From Thiotrichales bacterium (GTDB taxonomy: Bacteria; Pseudomonadota; Gammaproteobacteria; Francisellales; CACEW01): a stretch of DNA of 12,701 nucleotides. Below are positions 7,270 to 12,701 of this stretch, piece by piece (the first letter of the stretch is position 1; each line of letters opens with the position of its first letter). The DNA lies in the NCBI GenBank assembly GCA_023266165.1, contig JAHFRR010000029.1, positions 1-12,701 of the forward strand, given 5' to 3'. The position numbers were made by a program, and so were the translations under genes. A model generated the notes under the pieces. The model was not told the origin of the DNA and did no database searches. It saw only the letters and a program-made list of their open reading frames with translations.

Positions 7270-7961
7270 TGACCCTCCAAACCCTTCTACCTGTTGAGCC
7301 TCAGGTCATTTTAGCCAAATTGGGCTATCTGTTTAAAGACACCGAGCTGCTGGCCCTGGCGCTCACGCATCGCAGTACGCAGCAGCCTCACAACGAACGC
7401 CTAGAGTTTTTGGGTGATGCCGTGCTGGGCTTGGTGATGGGCGAGATGTTGTATCGCAAATTCCCCAGTGCAACTGAGGGACAACTCAGCCATCTGCGTA
7501 TCTCGCTGATTCGTGGCGACACCCTCACCACTGTGGCAGAATCCATAGGCCTGGGGCCCTTTGTATTGCTGGGTTATGGAGAACGTCATAATGGGGGTCG
7601 CAACCGTCGATCCATCCTGGAGAACGCCCTGGAAGCCATGATTGGCGCGATTTACCTAGACTCTGACCTCTCTACCTGCGGGCAAGTGATTATCCCCTGG
7701 TTTTCTCCCTGGCTTTCGAGTTTACATCTGGCTGATGAGGTTCGAGACCCTAAAACCATTCTGCAAGAATATCTACAGTCCAAACACCTGCCCTTACCCC
7801 TCTATGAGATTGTTTCAGTCACCGGGCCTTTGCACGATCAGCTCTTTCAAATTGCGTGCCATGTTCCAACCCTTGACATTCACACAGAGGGTACAGGCAA
7901 AAGTCGTAAGAAAGCCGAGCAAGATGCCGCTGAGCGGGCGATGGCAATTGCAACTCCCTAA
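7269..7961 (+). CDS. rnc: Ribonuclease III
   Basis: A 230-residue double-strand-specific endoribonuclease that matures rRNA and processes mRNA and antisense duplexes. The RIIID domain (about 10-150) contains the signature HNERLEFLGDAVL (41-53), with Glu43, Glu46 and Asp50 matching E. coli Glu38, Glu41 and Asp45, then Glu70 (E. coli Glu65) and Glu122 (E. coli Glu117). The position of E. coli Asp114 is Asn119 here, confirmed at the codon level (AAC at 7623-7625). A dsRNA-binding domain follows, from about DPKTILQEYLQ to GTGKSRKKAEQDAAERA (208-224). Length is close to E. coli RNase III (226). Start and stop codons overlap the lepB end in TGATG. The usual downstream partner era is absent from the window. 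Confidence 0.97.
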   Translation: MTLQTLLPVEPQVILAKLGYLFKDTELLALALTHRSTQQPHNERLEFLGDAVLGLVMGEMLYRKFPSATEGQLSHLRISLIRGDTLTTVAESIGLGPFVLLGYGERHNGGRNRRSILENALEAMIGAIYLDSDLSTCGQVIIPWFSPWLSSLHLADEVRDPKTILQEYLQSKHLPLPLYEIVSVTGPLHDQLFQIACHVPTLDIHTEGTGKSRKKAEQDAAERAMAIATP

Positions 7962-7976
7962 AAACTCTGATATTAT
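7948..7976 (+). promoter_or_regulatory. Candidate promoter of the AAA_14/DUF4143 ATPase gene
   Basis: TTGCAA (7948-7953) and TATTAT (7971-7976) have a 17-nt spacer, giving 4 of 6 and 5 of 6 matches to sigma-70 hexamers. The -35 lies inside the last codons of rnc, and the predicted start is near 7983. This would let the ATPase gene be transcribed apart from the lepA-lepB-rnc operon. Confidence 0.55.
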
Positions 7977-7993
7977 GACATCACCATGTCATA
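7974..7993. promoter_or_regulatory. Perfect palindrome overlapping the -10 region, candidate operator
   Basis: TATGACAT (7974-7981) and ATGTCATA (7986-7993) are exact reverse complements around a 4-nt CACC spacer. The site starts inside the -10 hexamer and covers the predicted transcription start, where a bound repressor would block RNA polymerase. No U-tract follows, so a terminator reading is unlikely. The binding protein is unknown. Confidence 0.5.
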
Positions 7994-8008
7994 CTTTACA
8001 GCATCATC

Positions 8009-9286
8009 ATGAGATATATTACAGCACTCCTCAAAGAAACATTGCCCCTCTTCCCTGCAACACTGTTGTTGGGTGCTCGCCAAATGGGTAAGTCAACCCT
8101 CGCACATGCCCTCGTCGATACTGGGCTCGTAGACCAATACATCACATTGGATGATCTTTCCGTGCTTTCGCTCATTCAAGCAGACCCTGATGGGTTCTTG
8201 AAAAACCTGTCTGGAAGCGCAGTACTCGATGAAATCCAACGCGTCCCTGATCTCATGCGTGCGTTGAAAAAAAGCATTGATGAGAATCGTCAAAAAGGAC
8301 GATTTCTGCTGACCGGATCTGCCAATGTGCTCGCCCATCCTGCTGTTCGAGAAAGCCTGGCGGGGCGCATGGATGTCTTGATTTTAGAAGGCTTAAGCCT
8401 TGCTGAACGCTTAAAGCTCCCCACGCCTTGCTTTTTCAAAACGCTTTTGCAAGAATCCCTATCAGACTTTAAAAGCTTTTTAATACAGGCAAAAAAAAAC
8501 TGTCCACTCTTGTCACCCCAAGTCTTACAAGACAGCATTTTTTTTGGTGGCTATCCTGAAGTTGCAATGGCTCAGAATACTGCTTTTGCAGAGCGCTATT
8601 TTCAAGCGTACCAAACCACCTACATCGAGAAAGACATCCGCGATCTCGCGCGAGGTATCGACATCGTGCAATTTTCACAAGTGGCCAAAAGTCTATTGCT
8701 GCAAACGGGCAATTTACTGAATTACCAGCGCACCAGCACGGATATGCGCCTGGATCAACGCACCGTCAAACGCTATCAGGAATTGGTGGAGATGACTTTC
8801 CAAATCATTGCCCTAGAACCCTGGTCACGTAATCCTTTAAAACGCACGATCAAAACCCCTAAAATCTACGCGCAAGACTCTGGCATTGCAAGCTTTGTCC
8901 ATCACATCAGAAGCCCAAGCGACTTACCTCACTCCTCTTATTTTGGCGCAATTTTCGAGACTTTTTTCTTTGCCGAGCTGCGCAAACAACTTCAGTTTAT
9001 CCCAGGAGCTGCCCCTTTCTTCTATCGCACCCATGCAGGGGCCGAAGTGGATTTTGTCCTGGAGTACGGCCCCCAATGGGTAGGCCTTGAGCTCAAAGCC
9101 TCGCATTCTGTCAACCCCAAAGACTTCAAGGGCTTGCGAGATCTACAGGATGCGCATCAGAGCCCACTCAAAGCAGGCATCGTGCTCTATCAAGGCGATG
9201 AGATTCTTTTTGTAGAGGAGAATTTAATGGCCATCCCGTTACGATATGCCTTGCTATCATCATATCCCCCTCCCATGATAAGATAA
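8009..9286 (+). CDS. AAA_14/DUF4143-family ATP-binding protein
   Basis: A 425-residue protein with the two-part layout of the AAA_14-DUF4143 family, common accessory ATPases of unknown physiological role. Walker A is GARQMGKST (22-30), Walker B is AVLDEIQRVP (71-80), and a sensor-like LLTGSAN lies at 100-106. A middle region rich in LxxxTGNLLNYQ and TVKRYQEL (about 226-262) looks like a winged helix. The C-terminal part has a PD-(D/E)XK-like pattern: GAIFE (313-317), EVDFVLE with Asp348, then ELK at 361-363. Whether it cuts nucleic acid is unknown. No Shine-Dalgarno precedes the ATG at 8009. The gene stands 47 nt after rnc, with its own candidate promoter and palindrome, and 29 nt before msbA. 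It contains A9 (8491-8499) and T8 (8538-8545) runs. Reading frame intact. Confidence 0.92.
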   Translation: MRYITALLKETLPLFPATLLLGARQMGKSTLAHALVDTGLVDQYITLDDLSVLSLIQADPDGFLKNLSGSAVLDEIQRVPDLMRALKKSIDENRQKGRFLLTGSANVLAHPAVRESLAGRMDVLILEGLSLAERLKLPTPCFFKTLLQESLSDFKSFLIQAKKNCPLLSPQVLQDSIFFGGYPEVAMAQNTAFAERYFQAYQTTYIEKDIRDLARGIDIVQFSQVAKSLLLQTGNLLNYQRTSTDMRLDQRTVKRYQELVEMTFQIIALEPWSRNPLKRTIKTPKIYAQDSGIASFVHHIRSPSDLPHSSYFGAIFETFFFAELRKQLQFIPGAAPFFYRTHAGAEVDFVLEYGPQWVGLELKASHSVNPKDFKGLRDLQDAHQSPLKAGIVLYQGDEILFVEENLMAIPLRYALLSSYPPPMIR

Positions 9287-9315
9287 GTCCCACATCACTT
9301 TGAAGGATCGCCTCT

Positions 9316-11058
9316 ATGGGAGAGAAGTCCCCCGCCCTTACACCCGGTCTTTACGGCCGACTGCTCTCCTATGTCAAGCCCTATTGGCCGATGTTTATCA
9401 TTGTGGCCATCGGTAACGCCCTGTATGCCGGGGTTGACTCTTACAGCATGTATCTCTTCAAACCCATACTAGACAAGGGTTTTATTGCGAAAGATATGGG
9501 GTTTTTAAAGCTGCTCCCTTGGCTGGTCATCGGGCTTTTCATTGTCAGAGGACTTGCTGGATTCTCTGCAACGTATTCCATTGGTTGGATTGGACGACGC
9601 GTGGTCTTTCGCTTTCGAGAGGCTTTATTTGAAAAGTACCTGCGCTTGCCCGCTCGCTATTTTGATCAATGTACCAGCGGGGATCTCTTGGCAAAGATGA
9701 CCTATCACGTGGAGCAGGTGACGGAGGCTACCAGCACAGCCCTTACCACGCTCTTGCGCAATGGCGCCTTTGTGATAGGCCTTTTGATTGTCATGTTCAT
9801 CACCAGCTGGCGCTTCAGCTGCTTTATCTTACTGGTGTTCCCCATCGTTGCGATCCTCACCACTTATGTCAGCCGCCGCTTTCGATTGCTGGCTAAGCGC
9901 ATCCAGAATGGCATGGGGAGCATCAACCATATCGCTGAAGAAGCGATTTCAGGCTACAAAGAGATTCGACTGTTCGGCGCGCAAAAACAAGAAGCTAAAC
10001 GATTCTATCAAGTGATTCATTATAATTTTACGCAAGAAATGAAAATGATCATGACCAACGCCATGAGCTCCCCTGTCATTCAAATGCTCGGGGCATTTAT
10101 TTTAGCGATTATTCTCTATTTTGCGGTGCGCGGGGGTACGCACCAGATGTCTGCAGGCAGCTTTGTCACCCTCCTCTCTTCCATGCTGGCCCTCTTGAAA
10201 CCCGTGCGCAGTCTCACAAACATCAACTCAACGTTGCAAAGGGCCCTCGCCGCCGCTGAAGATATCTTTCAAACCCTGGATGTGGAAGAGGAACAAGATC
10301 ATGGGACGCTCGTCTTGCAAAACCCTATTCGAGGCCATATTGCTTTTCAAAACGTCTCGTTTCATTACCAAAAAGATCAAGCCATTTTAAAAGACCTGAC
10401 CTTAGAGATTCGCCCGGGTGAGATGGTGGCGCTCGTGGGGCGATCTGGCGCAGGCAAGTCTTCTCTGGTCAATCTCCTCACCCGCTTTTACACCCCCACC
10501 TCAGGCCGGATTTTACTGGACAATCAACCGATTGAGACGTTAACGTTGGAGAGCGTGCGTACCCATATGGCCATGGTCTCCCAGCATGTGATTTTGTTTG
10601 ATGATTCTATTTATAAAAATATTGCTTTTGGCTCTGCTCAAAGTGCCTCCGAACAGGAAGTAATAGAGGCTTTAAAAGCCGCACACGCCTGGAGCTTTGT
10701 ATCCGTGCTCCCTCAAGGGATCCACAGTCGTATCGGCGAGAACGGCTTAAATCTTTCAGGAGGCCAACGTCAGCGCATTGCCATCGCCCGAGCAATCCTG
10801 AACCATGCACCGATTTTGATTCTGGATGAGGCCACGTCCGCTTTGGATAACGAATCTGAACAAGCCATCCAACAAGCCATCACGGCCTTGTCAGGCACCT
10901 GCACGCGTATCATCATCGCCCATCGCCTCTCGACCATCCAAAGTGCTGATCGCATCATTGTGATGGATCATGGCCAAATTATTGAAGAAGGAACACATGC
11001 CTCTCTCATGGGCAAGAAAGGGCTATACGCAGAGCTGGTTGCGAGGCAACAGTTGTGA
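9316..11058 (+). CDS. msbA: MsbA-like lipid A export ABC transporter (permease-ATPase fusion)
   Basis: A 580-residue half-transporter, nearly the length of E. coli MsbA (582). MsbA homodimers flip the lipid A core across the inner membrane at the cost of ATP. The membrane domain (about 1-325) has six hydrophobic segments. The nucleotide-binding domain has Walker A GRSGAGKSS (375-383), Q-loop Gln423, signature LSGGQ (480-484), Walker B ILILDE (500-505), D-loop SALD and the H-loop His536. GAAGGA (9302-9307) lies 8 nt before the ATG. Its last four bases (GTGA) overlap the hemC start. A weak promoter-like pair (TTGCTA 9251-9256, CATGAT 9274-9279) lies within the end of the preceding gene. Msb-type exporters are hard to separate from other lipid or multidrug exporters by sequence alone, and lpxK, the usual neighbour, is absent, so the exact role is probable rather than certain. 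Confidence 0.88.
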   Translation: MGEKSPALTPGLYGRLLSYVKPYWPMFIIVAIGNALYAGVDSYSMYLFKPILDKGFIAKDMGFLKLLPWLVIGLFIVRGLAGFSATYSIGWIGRRVVFRFREALFEKYLRLPARYFDQCTSGDLLAKMTYHVEQVTEATSTALTTLLRNGAFVIGLLIVMFITSWRFSCFILLVFPIVAILTTYVSRRFRLLAKRIQNGMGSINHIAEEAISGYKEIRLFGAQKQEAKRFYQVIHYNFTQEMKMIMTNAMSSPVIQMLGAFILAIILYFAVRGGTHQMSAGSFVTLLSSMLALLKPVRSLTNINSTLQRALAAAEDIFQTLDVEEEQDHGTLVLQNPIRGHIAFQNVSFHYQKDQAILKDLTLEIRPGEMVALVGRSGAGKSSLVNLLTRFYTPTSGRILLDNQPIETLTLESVRTHMAMVSQHVILFDDSIYKNIAFGSAQSASEQEVIEALKAAHAWSFVSVLPQGIHSRIGENGLNLSGGQRQRIAIARAILNHAPILILDEATSALDNESEQAIQQAITALSGTCTRIIIAHRLSTIQSADRIIVMDHGQIIEEGTHASLMGKKGLYAELVARQQL

Positions 11059-11975
11059 AGCTTCGCTTAGCAACCCGACCCAGCAAACTGGCACTTGTGC
11101 AATCCCAGCAGATCGTTGCTGCGCTGACATCCATCTCTCCAGATCTCACAGTCACCTTCGTTGAAATCACCACAAAAGGCGATGCCATTCAAGATCGCTC
11201 TTTGGCAGCATTAGGCGGCAAAGGCTTGTTTATCAAGGGCCTTGAGCAAGCCCTCTTGGAGAACAGAGCGGATATCGCCATGCATTCTTTAAAAGACATG
11301 CCGCCTCAACTCGACCCTGAGTTCTGTATTCCTGCCGTTTTAAAGCGAGATTCCCCCCATGATGTGTTTGTCTCCAACACGTACCGCCAGATCGCCCAGC
11401 TGCCCATAGGGGCTTCTATTGGCACCTGCAGTGTGCGCAGAGCCGCAATACTATTGGGTTTGCGCCCAGATCTCAACGTTCAGATATGCCGAGGTAATGT
11501 GGATACTCGACTGATGAAACTGGATGCAGGAGCGTTTGACGCCCTGATCTTGGCAGAGGCGGGGTTGGTGCGTCTGGGGCTCTCTGCGCGCATCACAGAA
11601 ATCCTGCCTTTAGATATTTTTATTCCTTCTGTCGGCCAAGGCGTTATTGCCATTGAATGCTTACAGGCGAGATCAGATCTGGTCGCCCTCCTGAGCACCC
11701 TCAATGACCCCCACACCTTGATTCAAATGACCGCCGAAAGAGCCCTGACCCACGCGCTGGGTGCCACGTGTACCTCTCCTATAGGTAGTTATGCCGGGAT
11801 CAAAGGCGATACGCTCACACTGACAGGCGCGGTCTTCAGCCCTGATGGTCGTCAAAAACTTCACACACAGCACACAGCCCCACTTGCTTTAGCGCACGCA
11901 ACCCTTCTGGGCGAGCGTGTTGCAAAAGATTTACTAGAACGAGGCGCACGGGTGTTGTTAGGCGCTGCTCAATGA
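11055..11975 (+). CDS. hemC: Porphobilinogen deaminase (hydroxymethylbilane synthase)
   Basis: A 306-residue cytoplasmic enzyme that joins four porphobilinogen units into hydroxymethylbilane in haem synthesis. The N-terminus LRLATRPSKLAL has the substrate-binding Arg8 and Ser10. HSLKDMP (77-83) supplies Lys80 and the catalytic Asp81 (E. coli Asp84). TCSVRRA (124-130) and CRGNVDTRL (145-153) supply the arginine cluster. GATCTSPIGSYA (236-247) holds Cys239, which matches the cysteine that carries the dipyrromethane cofactor (E. coli Cys242). Spacing is a constant three residues shorter than E. coli, so the protein is full length. It starts with GTG and overlaps the msbA stop in GTGA, implying coupled translation. 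No hemD follows; the downstream DNA is a nuclease remnant on the other strand. Confidence 0.97.
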   Translation: MKLRLATRPSKLALVQSQQIVAALTSISPDLTVTFVEITTKGDAIQDRSLAALGGKGLFIKGLEQALLENRADIAMHSLKDMPPQLDPEFCIPAVLKRDSPHDVFVSNTYRQIAQLPIGASIGTCSVRRAAILLGLRPDLNVQICRGNVDTRLMKLDAGAFDALILAEAGLVRLGLSARITEILPLDIFIPSVGQGVIAIECLQARSDLVALLSTLNDPHTLIQMTAERALTHALGATCTSPIGSYAGIKGDTLTLTGAVFSPDGRQKLHTQHTAPLALAHATLLGERVAKDLLERGARVLLGAAQ

Positions 11976-12078
11976 AAGGGAGGGAGACAAGCCAATAAAA
12001 ATACGATCCATCAGGGTCTCTACAGGAATTCAGAATTTTTTCCTCTAAAGCCTCTAAAAAAAGCCTACTTCTTTGGGA

Positions 12079-12369
12079 TCAAAGCTGAGCCTCTTTTTTC
12101 AACCTCACAATGATATCACGAGGAAGTTTCGTAATTTTTTCAACCGTGTCAAACTTAAATCCCTCTAACAGCATATCACGTGCGATCATCTCAGAGGTTT
12201 GTTGCATGCCCTCTAGCCGCCCTTTTTGTTGCAATTGCTGTCCAAATGTCATGATGATAGGCTCCTTCTCAGGTAGTTCGTGGGCGAGTGTTTCAAAGAA
12301 AAAATCTCCATCTTCTTTGCCACCGCATATCTCACCCAGATAGTATAACACAGCTTCTAAAAAAATGGC
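12079..12369 (-). pseudogene. Rpn-family nuclease (transposase_31-like), C-terminal remnant
   Basis: The frame reads on the minus strand from the edge of the inserted repeat element (RAIFLEAVLYYLGE) to a TGA at 12081-12079. Residues such as IIMTFGQQLQQKGRLEGMQQ and the ending DTVEKITKLPRDIIVRLKKE are typical of the C-terminal tail of Rpn proteins, recombination-promoting PD-(D/E)XK nucleases. About 97 codons remain. A GTG at 12351 could start a 90-residue peptide, but it would lack the whole nuclease domain. The matching N-terminus lies on the far side of the element in another frame. The family call rests on recognition of the tail and of the N-terminal piece; without a search it is strong but not proven. 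Confidence 0.75.
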
Positions 12370-12370
12370 T

Positions 12371-12393
12371 CTATGTCGTTTTGAGTGGGTAAT
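12371..12393 (+). repeat. Left perfect inverted-repeat arm (23 bp)
   Basis: Exact reverse complement of 12562-12584; the match extends one further base outward (12370 with 12585). Marks the left boundary of the element. Confidence 0.9.
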
Positions 12394-12432
12394 CCTAAAA
12401 AATAAAAAACTTTCGCATCATAATTTCTTGTC

Positions 12433-12455
12433 CCCTCCTCCGCAAGGGAGGAGGG
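12433..12455. repeat. REP-like GC-rich hairpin inside the element
   Basis: CCCTCCTCC (12433-12441) and GGAGGAGGG (12447-12455) form a perfect 9-bp stem with a GCAAG loop. It resembles the widespread CCCTCTCCCGCAAGGGAGAGGG type of dispersed palindrome. The right arm of the element carries only half of such a hairpin (CCTTGCGGGAGAGGGG near 12509). No T-run follows on either strand, so it is not an intrinsic terminator. Confidence 0.7.
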
Positions 12456-12561
12456 AATAAGAAAGCCTTGCCAATTCAATAGGTTAGAAAGATGTGTGCA
12501 TGCCGTAGCCTTGCGGGAGAGGGGACAAAAAATGCCATGCAAGCGATATTTACTCTTTTGC

Positions 12562-12584
12562 ATTACCCACTCAAAACGACATAG
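12562..12584 (-). repeat. Right perfect inverted-repeat arm (23 bp)
   Basis: Exact reverse complement of 12371-12393. Marks the right boundary of the element. Confidence 0.9.
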
Positions 12585-12585
12585 A

Positions 12586-12701
12586 CTCAGATTAATTTTA
12601 GAAAACAGCTCTGCAGGCAGTGCAGATCTCAGCAAATCAATGCTTACATCAAGATTGCCAGTCATCGCTTTGAAAAGGGCATCGTGAGGCGTATGGATTT
12701 T
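12586..12701 (-). pseudogene. Rpn-family nuclease, N-terminal remnant (runs off the window edge)
   Basis: Read on the minus strand from the window end, the frame gives KIHTPHDALFKAM, then a leucine-rich stretch ending LPAELFSKINLS just before the inserted element. The H-D-x-L-F-K opening and the LPAEL...KI(D/N)LS spacing are the hallmark N-terminus of Rpn/transposase_31 proteins. About 38 codons are visible and the start codon is outside the window. The frame differs from that of the C-terminal remnant, and the central nuclease domain expected between them is absent, so the gene is interrupted, deleted and frameshifted. A read-through frame continues into the element to about 12357 but is chimeric. 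Confidence 0.72.

Larger units (their letters stand above)
12371..12584. mobile_element. MITE-like element with long imperfect terminal inverted repeats
   Basis: The outer 23 bp (12371-12393) recur perfectly as the reverse complement at 12562-12584, beginning CTATGTCGTTTTGAGTGGG. Past the perfect part the arms stay similar, with substitutions and one small gap, for about 77 bp: left 12371-12447, right 12509-12584. Both reach a TTGTCCCCTC...CGCAAGG segment. The central 60 bp are not repeated. No protein is encoded. The element lies exactly between the N- and C-terminal parts of a broken Rpn gene. No convincing target-site duplication is visible. It could be a non-autonomous transposable element or two copies of a dispersed repeat in opposite orientation. 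Confidence 0.65.

Noticed and set aside
11976..12078. Intrinsic terminator after hemC
   Set aside because: Only a 5-bp stem (CTTTG/CAAAG near 12070-12084) is present, with the T-run not adjacent to it; no proper stem plus T-tract on either strand.
12366..12589. Target-site duplication flanking the element (GGCTC versus GACTC)
   Set aside because: Only four of five bases agree and the boundaries can be shifted by a base or two, so it is not distinguishable from chance.
12357..12665. A 102-codon minus-strand open frame starting MTGNLDVS
   Set aside because: It is the Rpn N-terminal remnant reading by chance into the inserted repeat element; the second half resembles repeat-derived sequence (SSLAEEG type) rather than a protein family.
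1..12701. CRISPR arrays, tRNA or rRNA genes, retron or anti-phage gene clusters
   Set aside because: No regularly spaced repeats, no cloverleaf or rRNA signature, and no reverse transcriptase or defence cassette was recognised beyond hipBA and the lone DUF4143 ATPase.

Overview
The window (about 12.7 kb, roughly half G+C) looks like a stretch of a gammaproteobacterial chromosome. A complete lepA-lepB-rnc translation/secretion/RNA block, a TolC-type outer-membrane channel, an MsbA-type lipid A flippase and a DtpA-like peptide transporter all point to a Gram-negative bacterium of that class. The peptide transporter and degraded repeat-rich DNA would suit a host-associated or Legionellales/Coxiellaceae-like lineage, but that is inference and no species is claimed.

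Layout, left to right. (1) 1-1492, plus strand: the 3' end of a POT-family peptide/proton symporter, then after a 16-nt gap an aldose 1-epimerase-like gene. (2) 1452-2804, minus strand: a TolC-family outer-membrane protein whose 3' end overlaps the epimerase gene convergently by 41 bp. (3) 2906-4454, minus strand: a hipB-hipA type toxin-antitoxin operon with a recognisable promoter and an AT-rich leader. (4) 4626-7961, plus strand: lepA, lepB and rnc, tightly packed (4-nt gap, then a 1-nt overlap). (5) 8009-9286, plus strand: an AAA_14/DUF4143 ATPase where era would usually follow rnc. It has its own promoter, whose -10 is overlapped by a perfect 8+4+8 palindrome. (6) 9316-11975, plus strand: msbA and hemC, overlapping by 4 nt. 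(7) 12079-12701, minus strand: the two ends of a broken Rpn-family (PD-(D/E)XK, transposase_31-like) nuclease gene, separated by a 214-bp MITE-like inverted-repeat element that contains a REP-like hairpin.

Most genes are conserved housekeeping functions: translation (LepA), signal-peptide cleavage (LepB), dsRNA processing (RNase III), lipid A export (MsbA), haem synthesis (HemC) and efflux/secretion (TolC). The accessory content is hipBA, the DUF4143 ATPase, and the Rpn remnant with its inserted element. I see no convincing multi-gene undescribed system. The observations most worth a second look are the palindromic operator-like site in front of the DUF4143 ATPase, the MITE-like element splitting the Rpn gene, the unusual gene order (no era after rnc, no lpxK after msbA, no hemD after hemC), and an Asp-to-Asn change at a metal-site position in RNase III.
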